NCBI GenBank assembly: GCA_027603065.1
Contig: JADGJP010000006.1
Location: forward strand, 791,613-855,612
From: Geranomyces variabilis
Lineage: Eukaryota > Chytridiomycota > Chytridiomycetes > Spizellomycetales > Powellomycetaceae
Length of the DNA stretch: 64,000 nucleotides
Direction: 5' to 3'
Positions 1 through 10,347 of the stretch are shown here, piece after piece. Under the pieces are notes generated by a model, which had not been told where the DNA came from, made no database searches, and worked only from the letters and a program-made list of their open reading frames with translations. The position numbers and the translations under genes were made by a program. The first letter of the stretch is position 1, and each line of letters begins with the position of its first letter.

Positions 1-2812
1 GATCAAAAAGGAAAACATTGAGCAACCCAGCCGAAGGGCAAAGCTCATGCGGGAAATATCGCTGTTGCAGGTAAGCATATTTCGGCAGAAGAAGGATACG
101 CTCAGATTCTTGGCACAAGAAATCTTTGTCTCATCTGTCTTTTCTTTACTTTGTTGCTCACAATAGGCGGTCGATCATCCGTTTATCGTTACTGTCTACG
201 AAGTAATTGAAACGCGCGATTACATCGGCATGATTATGGAGTACGCCTCGGGTGGCGAGCTTTTCGAACACATTCTGGCGCACCGCTACTTGAAAGAGCG
301 CGATGCATGTCGATTTTTTGCACAACTTTTGGCAGGCGTTGCATATCTTCACGGTCGTCAAATCGTTCACCGCGATCTCAAGCTGGAAAATTTGCTATTG
401 GACGGCCAGCGGAACGTTATCATTACCGATTTCGGCTTCGCCAATCGCAGCTCTGTGAACCCAGAAAATCTGCTGTTGACTTCGTGCGGTTCTCCCTGCT
501 ACGCTGCACCGGAACTTGTGATAAGCGACGGCTATGTAGGTGAGGCTGCCGACATTTGGTCATGCGGCGTGATTCTGTACGCGATGCTGTGCGGATATCT
601 GCCGTTCGACGATGACCCAAATAACCCGGATGGCGACAACATCAACCTGCTCTACAAGTACATCCTGGAGACCGAGCTGGACTTTCCGGATTACGTCGGC
701 GCCGATGCGCGCGAGCTGCTGAAACGCATGTTGGTGCCTGACCCTCGTTATCGGGCAAATATGAAGGAGATAATGAATCATCGCTGGTTGGAGCCATTCA
801 GGTCGTTCTACCAGGAGGAAGAGAAAAAGTTATTCGGAACCGCCGACCGCAGCAAAACACCCAACGCAACTGCTTCAGATGTTTTGTACGATACCCCGCC
901 CGCTACCCCGCCGAGCGGTCTCCGCGTTCCCGAAATTGAGATGGATGTTGAGGACGTCATGCCGCCCGCGGATGAGATGGAAGTCGACTCGCTCGCGCAC
1001 AAGGGGCAGGCTACCAAGGCCTCGGTGGTCAGCGATGATGCTACGGTTCCAAATGTGCCCGACGTGCCCGTTATTCCTATTTCGGTGCCAATGTCGGCCA
1101 CACTACCGGCGCCAACTTCCAATGCCTTGGAGATGATTCCATTGTCTCCCGACGACACGCTGCGTCCACACTCAACTGTGGATGATGAAGCTTACCGCAC
1201 TCCCGATACCTCCATGGATCTGTCTGAAGCAATGCCGTTGGTGGCCAAGGATTCGCCAATTGTCGCAGATGGTCATCAACGCCAATCCAACTCCTCATCC
1301 GATGAAACCGTTATCCCAGAAGCAAGCCCCTCCGTGCCAAAAGATCCGCTGTTTGCCTACGGCGTGCCTACGTCTGTATCTACCGCTGTTTCCGTCTCAC
1401 ATCCCGCTACTGTGAGCACTCCAAATCTCGCACGCGCGCATTCTCACCGCGAGCCGAGTTCTTCCGAGGCCCGTGTAATGTTCCAGAGCTCAGTAGACCT
1501 TACCACAAAGCCCGAGTCCGGCGAGACGAGCCCTGTTTCGGACACTCCGGTCCCACCTCCGCGCAGAATCGATTACGGCCGCAAGAGCTTCGACGTCCGC
1601 AGGACGGAATCGTCGTCAAGCCGAAAGAGTATTTTCGGATGGATGAAGAAGGGCGGCTACCCTCCTTCCCCGACCGTTCATGCGGCACCGGCACTCGACG
1701 ACAGCGAAGGCATTATCCGACCTCACTCTGCGGTCGATACTGACCGCACGCAGAGCCCGACCGGAGCCCCACCGCGGATGTCTGTCCACGCGCCGAGTGT
1801 CATGTCCACCGCCAGTGAGTGGACCATCGCCCCTGGCCATAATGGGGGGCCCGGCCAGAAAGTCAAGCTCCGCTATCACTCCGGTCCTATCGATCAACGC
1901 GCGCTGTCCTCAAAGGCGCCGAGCGCCATTATGGCGGACGTCAGAGCAGTTCTTCAAGATATGGGTATGATTATCGTTGGCGGCGAAGGGTTCAAGATGA
2001 GAGTTGTGCGGAGTGCAGCTATCGCGATGCAGCAACGGTACGAGCAGCAACAGCAAATTCTTGAGCAACAGCCCGCGGAGAACGAGCCTACCGCGCCCGC
2101 CAATGGTGGATCTCCTCATCGGCGCGAGCGGCAGGTGTCGAACGCTGCGTCCGACATGTCTTTCAACATGACTGCCCTTCAACCGCCGACTCACGCGCCG
2201 CACGCTCCCGGTGCCGGAGCGCCGCCTCCAGTCGCTTTTGAGCGCCGGAGCATAGCCCACGTGTTGGCTTCCTTCCCGGTCAGCATGGTAAAGAAGCTGA
2301 AAAACATGGCTAAATACGGATCGGGATATAACCGAGGGTTTGGCAAGGCCGACGCAGCTGCAATTTACAGTCACCACCACGGCGGATCTACCACAACGCT
2401 TGGCGGTGGCCATCACCACAACGGCGGACATTACGGCGGCGGTTACTCGCCATACTACTCGCATGCAAACACGTCAACGGCATCTCGCGAAAGCTTCGCC
2501 ACCACCCACACTGGAGGCGGCCCATCATACCCGTACCGCGGCGGCAGCAATGCCTCGCACGTCAGCATCCCGCACGCCACGTCGACGCCGCAGCAAGGCT
2601 TCTATGCCCACGGCAACAATTCATCAGTCATGTCGCATCAATTGCCTCCGCTGGTCGAGGGCGAGATCCGCTTCACTGTTGAGGTCCAACGTATAAAGAA
2701 TCTTCCGGGCCTGTTTGTTGTCGAGTTCAAGCGCGCACGCGGCGACGTCTGGGAGTTTAAGAGAGTTTACAACGAGGTTATCGGCAACTGCGAGGACCTC
2801 GGACGCGCATAA
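1..2812 (+). CDS. KIN4: Kin4-family CAMKL serine/threonine kinase, 5'-truncated by window edge
   Basis: Two exons are visible, 1-70 and 167-2812, joined in phase 0 by a GT-AG intron; the N-terminus lies outside the window. The kinase core shows the catalytic loop IVHRDLKLENLLL, the ITDFGFA metal site and YAAPEL. The long stretch from SCGSPCYAAPEL through YLPFDDDPNNPDGDNINLLY is characteristic of the Kin4/Frk1 branch of AMPK-related kinases, which in yeast guards spindle position. After the kinase domain comes a long Ser/Pro-rich disordered region. Near the C-terminus two KA1-like segments can be seen (about residues 543-600 and 811-855, counting from the Met at 230), separated by some 210 residues rich in His, Gly and Ser. 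KA1 domains bind acidic lipids. The family call is firm; the exact orthologue is inferred. Confidence 0.9.
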
Positions 2813-3116
2813 CCCCCGTTTTTTGCTTGCCGCAAGTTCGCCTGTGCCCCACTACCGCTGTCTATTTTGCCTCTTCCGCCACATACTTATGACAAGGACA
2901 CTGGATCTCTCTAGACTAACGTAGCACCCTCGTACCCGTTATTCAATCTTGGCGTAATTCATATATCATTTCCCCAGGGCGTAGTAGCTGCTCTCGTGTT
3001 CACGTTACGCTTTCGTCTCAGTAGTTCACTCTCCGTCTTTCACTTCCTTCGGATGAGCCGCACATAACAGTGTTAATATCTAAAATTCATTCGCTATGTC
3101 TACAACTGATGGAAAA
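2813..3116. other. Convergent 3' intergenic region
   Basis: This stretch separates the stop codon of the kinase from the stop codon of the minus-strand allantoinase. It is pyrimidine-rich and presumably holds both 3' untranslated regions. I see no open frame with coding character and no RNA gene. Confidence 0.6.
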
Positions 3117-4194
3117 TTATGCGCCAATTGGAAATTCCTTTTTCCAGAACAGAGCAATTTCTTCCCGCGTTGCCACCCACACATCATCGCCAAACTCCTT
3201 GACGTAGTCCAAGAATCTTGCTAAGGCAGCAGCACGTCCAGGTCGGCCTGCGATCCGACAATGCAAGCCAATCGACATCATCTTTGGGGCACCGGCCTCG
3301 CCCTCTGCGTACAGCACGTCAAACGCATCTTTGAGGTACGAAAAGAATGCGTCGCCAGATGTAAAGCCCGGTGGTACGCAAAACTTCATGTCGTTCTGAT
3401 CCAGCGTGTACGGGATGACCAGGTGCGGCTTTCCCGCTGGCAAGGGAGAGCGGACATAGTACGGCAAGTCATCGTTGTACGCGTCGGAATCATACAAGAG
3501 CTCTAGACCCATTTTGGCGTATTCCTCCAGCACGATTGCGCGTGAGTCGGGACCAATGCGGCCCGTGTACCACCCGCGCGGGGCGTATCCGGTCGCGTCG
3601 GAAATAGCCTTGACTGCCTGACGACAGTGCTGGGCCTGCGTCTCGCGAAACGGTGTGAGATCGTCGCCTTTGGCGTGGTAGTCAATCCATCGGTGGTTGT
3701 GGCTGCAGATTTCGTTGCCGTCGTCGTGCATCTGTTTAATCACGGCCGGGTTGAGCTCGACGGCGCGGCCGACGGCAAAGCAGGTGTAGCGGAGAGAACG
3801 TTTGCGGAAGAGTCCCATGAGACGATGCACGCCGCAGCGGGAGCCGTACTCGTATTGGGTTTCCATGTTCATGTCGCGGCCGTTGAGTTTTGGTGCCGAG
3901 CCGGGCGTCTCGTTGAGAAACACTTCGGTGGCCGGGTCACCGTTCGCTGGCGTGTTTTCGCCTCCCTGCAAAACAAAGAAAAGATCCCGAGCTTTAGCGA
4001 AACGAGCGCAAGATCAATAAATGCGGAAAGGGCGGACCTGCCTCTTCGTAGTTGATAACAAAGGACACGGCAATCTTTGCGCCGTTGGGCCAGGAGAAGC
4101 GAGGTGTGGCAGGCCCGTATCCAACGATGTCGCGCTGGTCGAAAGATTTAAGGTCGGCGAGGTGCTGCGGAGACACTTGATGATGAGCGGCCAT
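3117..4194 (-). CDS. puuE: PuuE-type allantoinase (polysaccharide deacetylase/NodB fold)
   Basis: Predicted to hydrolyse allantoin to allantoate in purine degradation. Exon 1 starts at the ATG at 4194 and exon 2 ends at 3117, giving about 333 residues, close to the usual length for this family. Recognisable family blocks include DIVGYGPATPRFSWPNG, NMETQYEYGSRCGVHRL, ICSHNHRWIDYH, GWYTGRIGPDSR, LLYDSDAYNDDLPYY and IGLHCRIAGRPGRAAALARF. The splice is ambiguous. A GC-AG intron (exon 1 to 4042, exon 2 from 3965) gives the family sequence NYEEGGENT. A GT-AG alternative (to 4038, from 3961) gives NYEEAGENT with the same total length. No signal peptide is seen, so it is probably cytosolic or peroxisomal. 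It is divergent from the next gene across about 220 bases. Confidence 0.9.
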
Positions 4195-4415
4195 GATGGT
4201 TCTACTGCGTCTTGGAAAAAAAAGTGAAAGTTGAAGGGAGGAATGTGGGGATCAAGCGGTGGCAAGTGGGCCGAGAAAGAGACAAGTGTTGTGCGCCTCC
4301 AGCCGTTTCCGGACAATAATTGTCGGACGTGAGTCATGACGCGGCACAGGCAACCGGTAAACTATGACTCCGACGCCTCTGTCTTTCGTCTCCGCCGTGT
4401 CCAAATTACAACCGA

Positions 4416-5152
4416 ATGACGAGCCACTTCGACAACTTCAAATGGGCCCCAGAACTACCCCCTCTCAATTGGCATGAGGTGCGTGTAGCCCTCAGACTCC
4501 GACAAATGTCAGTAGGCACCGTACAATACCGTCAATCCTGCTCACTACGTTGCACTTTGCAGGCGACGTCCGCCATTAGGGCTCAAAAGTGGGAAATCTT
4601 CTGTCGAACGCAGCAAGGTAAAACTTGATGAATCGTGGCGATTGACGTTGTCAGAATGCGTCATTAATGCAGTGGCTTCAGTTCTAACAGACTACATTCG
4701 TTGGAGAGACGCGGTGCTAGAAAAATATGACTCTCCCAAAGGTATAGTCGAATATGAACATGTGTCATTCACATTTCAAAGGCTGGAAGCTGATTCTTGA
4801 CGAAACTGCGTCTCTGTTGAAAGATGAACTCCTTGTTGAGATATTTGGCTACGTGCCAGTGCAGAACCCAGACACGGGAAAGCAACGCGCGGTTCTCCCC
4901 GAGGACCTTTCCAAGCTCCGCGACAAGGTCTTGCGGACAAATTGCTTTCCTTACTACTTTCGACCGCCAGGAGAGATTACACATGCGGTGCTTTGGTCGC
5001 GAGAACCGATGACAGATGCTGAGATCGAAGCAGTCTTGAGTGAGAAGCTTCCGGGACACGAGTGGATATTTTGGGTCAATCCACCTGGTAGAAAGACGAT
5101 TCCGGACATTGAGCACTGCCACGTATTGAGTAGAAAGAAACAAGAGTCTTAA
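4416..5152 (+). CDS. DUF3605 / N-acetylglucosamine-induced protein 1-like
   Basis: Four exons keep phase throughout: 4416-4478, 4563-4617, 4691-4741 and 4782-5152, giving 179 residues. The C-terminal half carries DUF3605-type blocks: a hydrophobic segment ITHAVLWSREPMTDAEIEA followed by the terminal EHCHVLSRK, and an upstream FCRTQQDYIRWRDAVLEKY segment typical of the family. The family is widespread in fungi and includes proteins induced by N-acetylglucosamine, but its biochemical role is not established. The third intron would be only 40 bases long. It is needed to join KYDSPK to GWKLILDE in frame, so either the intron is unusually short or the N-terminal model needs transcript support. Confidence 0.75.
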
Positions 5153-5178
5153 ATAGATATATTTGCAGAGATGTTTCT

Positions 5179-5835
5179 TTAAGGGTCCGTCATCATCGTT
5201 TTGATTGACAAGCGCGGGATGTGTGGATTACATATATATACATGGGTGCTGGCTGCCGGCTGCTGCTGCACATTCATTGCTCCGGCAGCTGCGCGGATGT
5301 GTGATTTTGTCTGAAAGTGGGGTTTCTTGTGATTAGTCGCCATTTGACTCCAAAAAATGAACAGTAACAGTGAAACGTACTGCACGACCACGCGCACGTC
5401 GTAGCTTGAAACGGGCACATTCGATGGTCGCTTGAAGTTCAGCGTACGTGCGGAAGACGGCGAGTACGGTGTGTAGAAAGCTCCCAAGGGCGCGCCCGAT
5501 TTTATTGGAGTTTGCGGCGGTTCGTGCGCTTGTTGCATCTGCAACCACTGTTAGGAACGGTTTTCTATCACAGGGCATCAAACACGGTGCATCCACACCT
5601 CTCCACGCCGACGAAGAAGCTGGTATTTGGTTTTCATCTTTCGTTCTGCCGGAACAGCCCCTCCTGTTGGAGATTGAAGCTGCTCGGGCTCTGTCGCGTA
5701 TGCAAACGGCCGGTGGAAAGGGGCGACCGTGACGGTTCCGGCGGCAAGCCCGTTTACGAATCCCGGCTCACATGCTGGTCCATCTGCGGTGTTTTTCAAG
5801 GTAGCGTAAAGGTTTGATGTGTCTCGTGAAGTCAT
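5179..5835 (-). CDS. Small hypothetical protein, possible two- or three-exon gene
   Basis: From an ATG at 5835 an open frame begins MTSRDTSNLYATLKNT and reaches RRRGE. A donor at about 5595 (GAG/gtgtgg), a CTAAC branch-like site and an acceptor before 5544 connect it in phase to MQQAHEPPQTPIKSGAP, continuing through LGAFYTPYSPSSARTLNF. The last part, to the stop at 5179, may contain a further intron because a short hydrophobic run there looks like translated intron. I recognise no family. The Pro/Tyr-rich, low-hydrophobicity composition would fit a small structural protein, but that is a guess. Codon usage is protein-like in the two middle blocks only. Confidence 0.35.
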
Positions 5836-5982
5836 GTTTGCCGGGCAAAGGGACTGTTGAGAATACAAGCTTGCGCACCGTGAACTTGCAGTTGCGCGCG
5901 ATGTGTTTTCCCCATCGCCTTGCTCTCTCAACGCAACTGCGAGTACCGGTATCCTCCCCGCTTTATCCAAGTCACTGTCCCA

Positions 5983-6546
5983 TCACAGCAGACGTTTGCG
6001 ACTCAACACACCTCTCCCGCGGCCAGCGAGGCCCGACCAGGGTGGGGCTGCCTCGCGGATTCGTATCCCCGGCCCGCCAGTCTGATGGCTGGCAATCATT
6101 ACTCTGGCTCGCTGTAACGCGGCTCTCTTGTGGGAATCCGCCGTCGCAACCCACGTAATCCACTTTTCAAGCATTACCAACGTAACGAGCTCACAACCTA
6201 GGAGGAGGCGGCAAAGGTGGACATTTGATTTCAATTTTTGAAAAAATATCGCCTTACTTGCACAGTCGAATTTCCTTTGCCATTTCAGGAGGCCAATAAG
6301 CACAAGGCGAAAAAACAAAGGAAGTGAGCCCGTGCTAACGCCTATTTTGAAGACTCGCAGCGTCAGGTCACCTAGGACGCTGGTGTCATCCACGGCCTCA
6401 ACACTCTTCGTGTAATCAATGAGCCTATGGCTGTCGAGGAGACCGTTAATGGGAAGACGTCGGGCCGACGACATCACGGCCAAGGCCTTTCGGTCGGAAG
6501 AGGAACGAATCGTATGTTCATCATCGCGCCCGTTGGCATTCCTCAC
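5983..6546 (-). other. Weak coding potential, possible membrane-protein exon(s)
   Basis: A 187-codon open frame on the minus strand contains DLTLRVFKIGVSTGSLPLFF and a following hydrophobic stretch that could be a membrane segment. An internal GT-AG pair (donor after FDCA near 6266, acceptor near 6200) keeps the frame. Upstream, 7082-6660 is also open on the minus strand but in a different frame, and no convincing junction connects the two. This could be a diverged multi-exon gene, a decayed gene, or chance open frames. I assign no function. Confidence 0.2.
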
Positions 6547-7721
6547 CTCCTCCCTTGCTTATAGTTCTTAACACGAGAACGCTTTCTGCGCGATGCAGTT
6601 GGGGAAGGAACGAAGCAGGTCGACGTTCACGAGTCACTCCTTTCAGAAAGGGAGGGAACTTACGTGAAAGATGTAAGGAGGATTGAAGTAGCCGAGAAAG
6701 CAAATCGGCGGATCGTTTGCGAACGGATGGCCACCGAGGCTGCCGTAGGCCGACGTGGACTTCGGAGCCCCATCAATGTCGCGTGACGGCGATTGAGAAA
6801 AGCGCCCGTTGCCGAGGCACCTTGTTTCCCATATCGGAGAATTTCTCCAAGCACTTCACCCGGAACGAACAGCAAGGCTGCTGCGGATGAACTGAAAGCG
6901 TGGCGATCAACCGACAGCCGAAAGTTAAAAACACCGCGAATCGTTTCCAAGCGCCCTTTAATGCTTGGTTCAGCGAGTTCATCGGCGACTGGGAATGCTG
7001 CGACGGCAGTGCATCGGGCGAGCAGAGACCACGGATTCGATGATGGACTCGAATCGCTCTTCCCGAAACGAACGATTGTCAATGCGTCGGGGAAACATAC
7101 TCCCTGCCAGGCGCACTTTTGTTATTTGGTGCGACCGCACGTTAAAGCAAGTGCGCCTAGCAGGGAGAAGCAGAAAGCATTTGGAAGCTCAGTAGCGTCT
7201 TGAACAGATTCTGGAAAACGGATCCGCAAGGATGGAAAGAAATGGGGGGCCGTTGAGACGCGGTCTCCCAACATGGCCAACGGCAGAACCGAGGCCAATA
7301 TCTTGATTGGATACTTTGTATACGGCTCATCTCCAGCGGAGCCCCTGCCATACTTAGTTGGACCTGTACATAGCCCTCTGATTATCCTTAGCTAACATCG
7401 TAGGATATGTTGTGAGGCGGCGTATAAAGGAGCTAGCTAGAAGGGAAATTGAAAATTCTGAATATATTTCGACTTCTGCGCACATTTGGTTGGCCAAAGT
7501 GGACAATTCCCAACATCATGTCGTTGCTGGCCTATTTCGACCACAACGTCAATCAGTAAACAGCCCAAGCTGCCTTCCTACGAACAGATTGGCGAAAGTC
7601 AATTTAATTAACTTATGCCTACCTGACATGCATGGGCATCTAGCCTATAGCTTGCATGACGGTGACAAAATACAAAAAAAAGAAAAAAAAGGGACAAAAG
7701 GTTTTACCCCCCAATCACCTC
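6547..7721. other. Long stretch without a confident gene
   Basis: Several overlapping short open frames occur on both strands (for example 6660-7082 minus and 6793-7203 plus), but none shows a recognisable domain or a convincing chain of phase-matched exons. A run of A residues interrupted by G lies at about 7674-7695. I see no repeat family or transposon terminus here. Confidence 0.5.
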
Positions 7722-7800
7722 CGCATAGTTATGCTTTATGGAATCGAACCTGCAACATCAGGGTTGTCAGGAAGAAGATTAGACCACTGAACTATGCGAC
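7722..7800 (-). pseudogene. tRNA-like element, probably a degenerate tRNA gene
   Basis: On the minus strand the sequence carries an A-box-like block (TAGTTCAGTGGTCTAATC) and an intact B-box-like block (GGTTCGATTCC) at normal spacing. A perfect 9-base terminal stem (CGCATAGTT with AACTATGCG) closes the element. A loop reading CTGACAA would give anticodon GAC (valine). However, the anticodon stem and the 3' half of the T stem do not pair. The spacing fits RNA polymerase III promoters, so a tRNA pseudogene or tRNA-derived element is most likely. Confidence 0.35.
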
Positions 7801-8037
7801 GACTGTGCTAGAAATGCGCATTTCACTTGCTTCTGTGGGCAAGGGGGCGGCTTTGCGAAAAATCGGATAGACGCGCTGCGCTGACAGCGATGCGCTGCGC
7901 AGCAAGTTGATGGCTGTGCCGAGCGCTCCGCTCAGCTCCGGCACGCTTTCCTCAAAACTTCACTTCGCAAGGTACATCTTGACGTGGACGACGGCCACCT
8001 ACTACATCGCTGCGGGGACCTCGTCGCCGGTGGGAAT
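7801..8037. promoter_or_regulatory. 5' region of the dynein light intermediate chain gene
   Basis: This region upstream of the start at 8038 holds short inverted repeats built from GCGC/GAGC words, including an imperfect hairpin at 7916-7944 with GTGCC and GGCAC ends. No TATA-like box is obvious. The hairpin could affect the 5' leader of the transcript, which is inference. Confidence 0.3.
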
Positions 8038-10199
8038 ATGACCGGACCCAACACAGAGCCAGCCGATATAGCTGCCAAGGCACGATTTGGAAGCACAGAC
8101 ACTCTAGCCGACGGCGCAGGGATCTGGGATTCCATCCTCAAGAGCGTGGCATCCTCAAAGGCCGTCCCTACAAAAAATGTTTTGGTTATCGGTAGGTTGA
8201 TAAAGTAAACGCTTTTTGTTCGTTTTGGTATGCTGAGATTCCATTGCCACTAAGGGGCGGAACAGGCGGGTAAAACAACATTGATAAATGCCATCCGCAA
8301 GCAAAGAGACGCGGAGCAGACGGCGGGAGCCCGAGGATTCACTGAGCCAGAACTCGCGCTCACGTATTCTTATATGGACATATCTGATGAGGAGAATGAG
8401 GGTACGCTTGGACAGCACACCTCACCGGTCTTGCCAGTTTTAGTGATGCAAAAGAAACGAGCAGCTGACTGTCGGCGATTAAAGTCTTAGCGCGGGCGGG
8501 CTTCTATCACTTGGCCAGCGACACCGCTTTCGGGAACCTCATTCGCTTTGCGCTGGACGCGGACGCGCTTAACCATTCCATGGTGCTCATTGTCCTGGAC
8601 TGGACAAAACCGTGGGAGTTTATCACAACGCTCGAGACATGGCTTGGAGTATTGGAACGCGAGATTGCAAAGCGTACGAAAGGGTCACAGGGTCTTTTCG
8701 AAGAGCTGCAAGAGAAATGTGGGTGGTATATTTTCTCAACCCGCCGCAACAGCTTGTGTCCTAACGTCGCCATATGACGCGTAGTGGAGGTCTCCTGGCG
8801 ACGATATACGAGTCCATCAGAGGCCAAAAATGTGGCAGCACCGTCAACGAACGCGACCCCCACGCGATCGTTTCAGCATACTATAACGCTGCCTCTGGGT
8901 CCCGGCACTTTGACAAGGAACATCGGACTACCAATCGTCATAGTCGCTGCGAAGGTGGGTGGGCTTCGCTTAGCGGCGGCGACCTAATAATAATCCGCTG
9001 ACTTCGGACGCTTCAGGCAGATGCTACAGCTGCGCTGGTGCGAGACCTAGGATACAAAGAGGAGCAATTCGATTTTATTCAGCAGACTCTTCGAACAATA
9101 TGTTTGAAATGTATGTTTACTTCATCTGCCCGAGCAACGCGTTCTTATTTCGATGCAGCTAACTTTAGTTTGCAGATGGCGCTGGCCTCGTTTACACGTC
9201 TACACACCTGCCCGAAACTTTTGATACCCTGCGCTCCTACATCTTTGACCTATTGCTCTCACCGCCACCAGATACTTCAACTGCAAACGCAACGTTCAAG
9301 TCGCCATATGGACCACCGATGAAGCCTCAAGTTGTAGAGCGCGACAACGTATTTGTACCCGCGGGATGGGATAGCTGGGGCAAAATCAATATCTTGCGGA
9401 CGGGCTTCGACTGCGCAGCCATAGCTCACGACTCCGACCTAAACGGGAACAACGCGCATGAGGCCTCACCACCTACCGCAATTTACCAGAGCGTCATCGC
9501 GGTTCCGCCCGTACAGAAAGTAAGCCGTTAACTCCATACAGTGACAATTTTGAAGTGATGCTAATCTTTTTCTGCCTAGCTATACACGAGCGAACCGGCC
9601 GTAGTAGCCGAGAATGAACAGACATTCCTCGAACGGCATCTGGAGCTTTTGCAAAATACCACGGGTTCCCCTGGACCAAGCAGCTCGTCGGATCCCTCAA
9701 GGGGTGTCAAGACGCCCACGAGCCCGTCTCCGGCGCCTTCCGATGAGCCAAGAGCATCAAAAACTAGCAAATCAAAAGTAGGTTCTGGCGTCTGTATGCG
9801 CCTCTCCAGTCAGGCCGCTTACCATATCCTGTCTTATAGGATTCCGCCAGCACATCCAATCGCGAGAAAATCAAATCCCCAAACAGCGCGGATTTTCCCC
9901 TTCCAGCGTCCCTCATTTCGTCCAATGCAGTTTCGCGAGCCGCTGGAGCCATCGGGGCCAGCGCTGGAGCCGCAGTGGGCGGTTCTGGAGCAGGCGGAGT
10001 TTCTGCAAGCCAAAATGAGGTCCTCGCCAATTTCTTCCAGTCCCTTCTTCAAAAGAAGGTTCCGCCGCCCGGCCCTGGCGCACCAGTGGGAACCTCATCT
10101 AGCACCTCATCCCGAAGCGTCAGTGTCTCTGGACCCCCGATCGCGGACCTTAAGAAACCAGGCGCGAGTGCTGACAACGGCGACGAAAAAACATCTTGA
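8038..10199 (+). CDS. Cytoplasmic dynein light intermediate chain
   Basis: Eight exons join in consistent phase: 8038-8191, 8255-8401, 8491-8718, 8785-8954, 9017-9110, 9176-9519, 9580-9777 and 9840-10199, giving 564 residues. The first two exons build the Ras-like P-loop VIGAEQAGKTTLINAI. Further family landmarks are LPLGPGTLTRNIGLPIVIVA, the block YKEEQFDFIQQTLRTICLKY, LVYTSTHLPETFDTLRSYI, and DNVFVPAGWDSWGKINIL. The C-terminal third is Ser/Pro/Gly-rich with a short helix-like block (NEVLANFFQSLLQKK) resembling the effector-binding helix of animal light intermediate chains. The protein links dynein heavy chain to cargo adaptors on microtubules. Start choice: the ATG at 8038 opens the exon carrying the P-loop strand. 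Confidence 0.93.
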
Positions 10200-10347
10200 G
10201 CCGCAGGAAACCAGCAGCTGCAGTCAGGTTTCGCGTATTACGCGGCGACATCTGCAACGTCTTGATTCATGTTTATAATTAATATAGATGGGTGCGCGCA
10301 CATGCAGCGCGCATTTATTGAGGGTTCTTAGGATTAAGGCCAGAAAG
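10200..10347. other. Convergent 3' intergenic spacer
   Basis: About 150 bases between the stop codons of the dynein subunit and guanylate kinase genes. It contains AT-rich stretches (TATAATTAATATAG near 10273) that could serve 3'-end formation for one or both genes. Confidence 0.4.

Noticed and set aside
1910-2464. Minus-strand open frame of 184 residues inside the kinase gene
   Set aside because: It lies wholly within the strongly supported plus-strand kinase and has Arg/Val-rich shadow composition.
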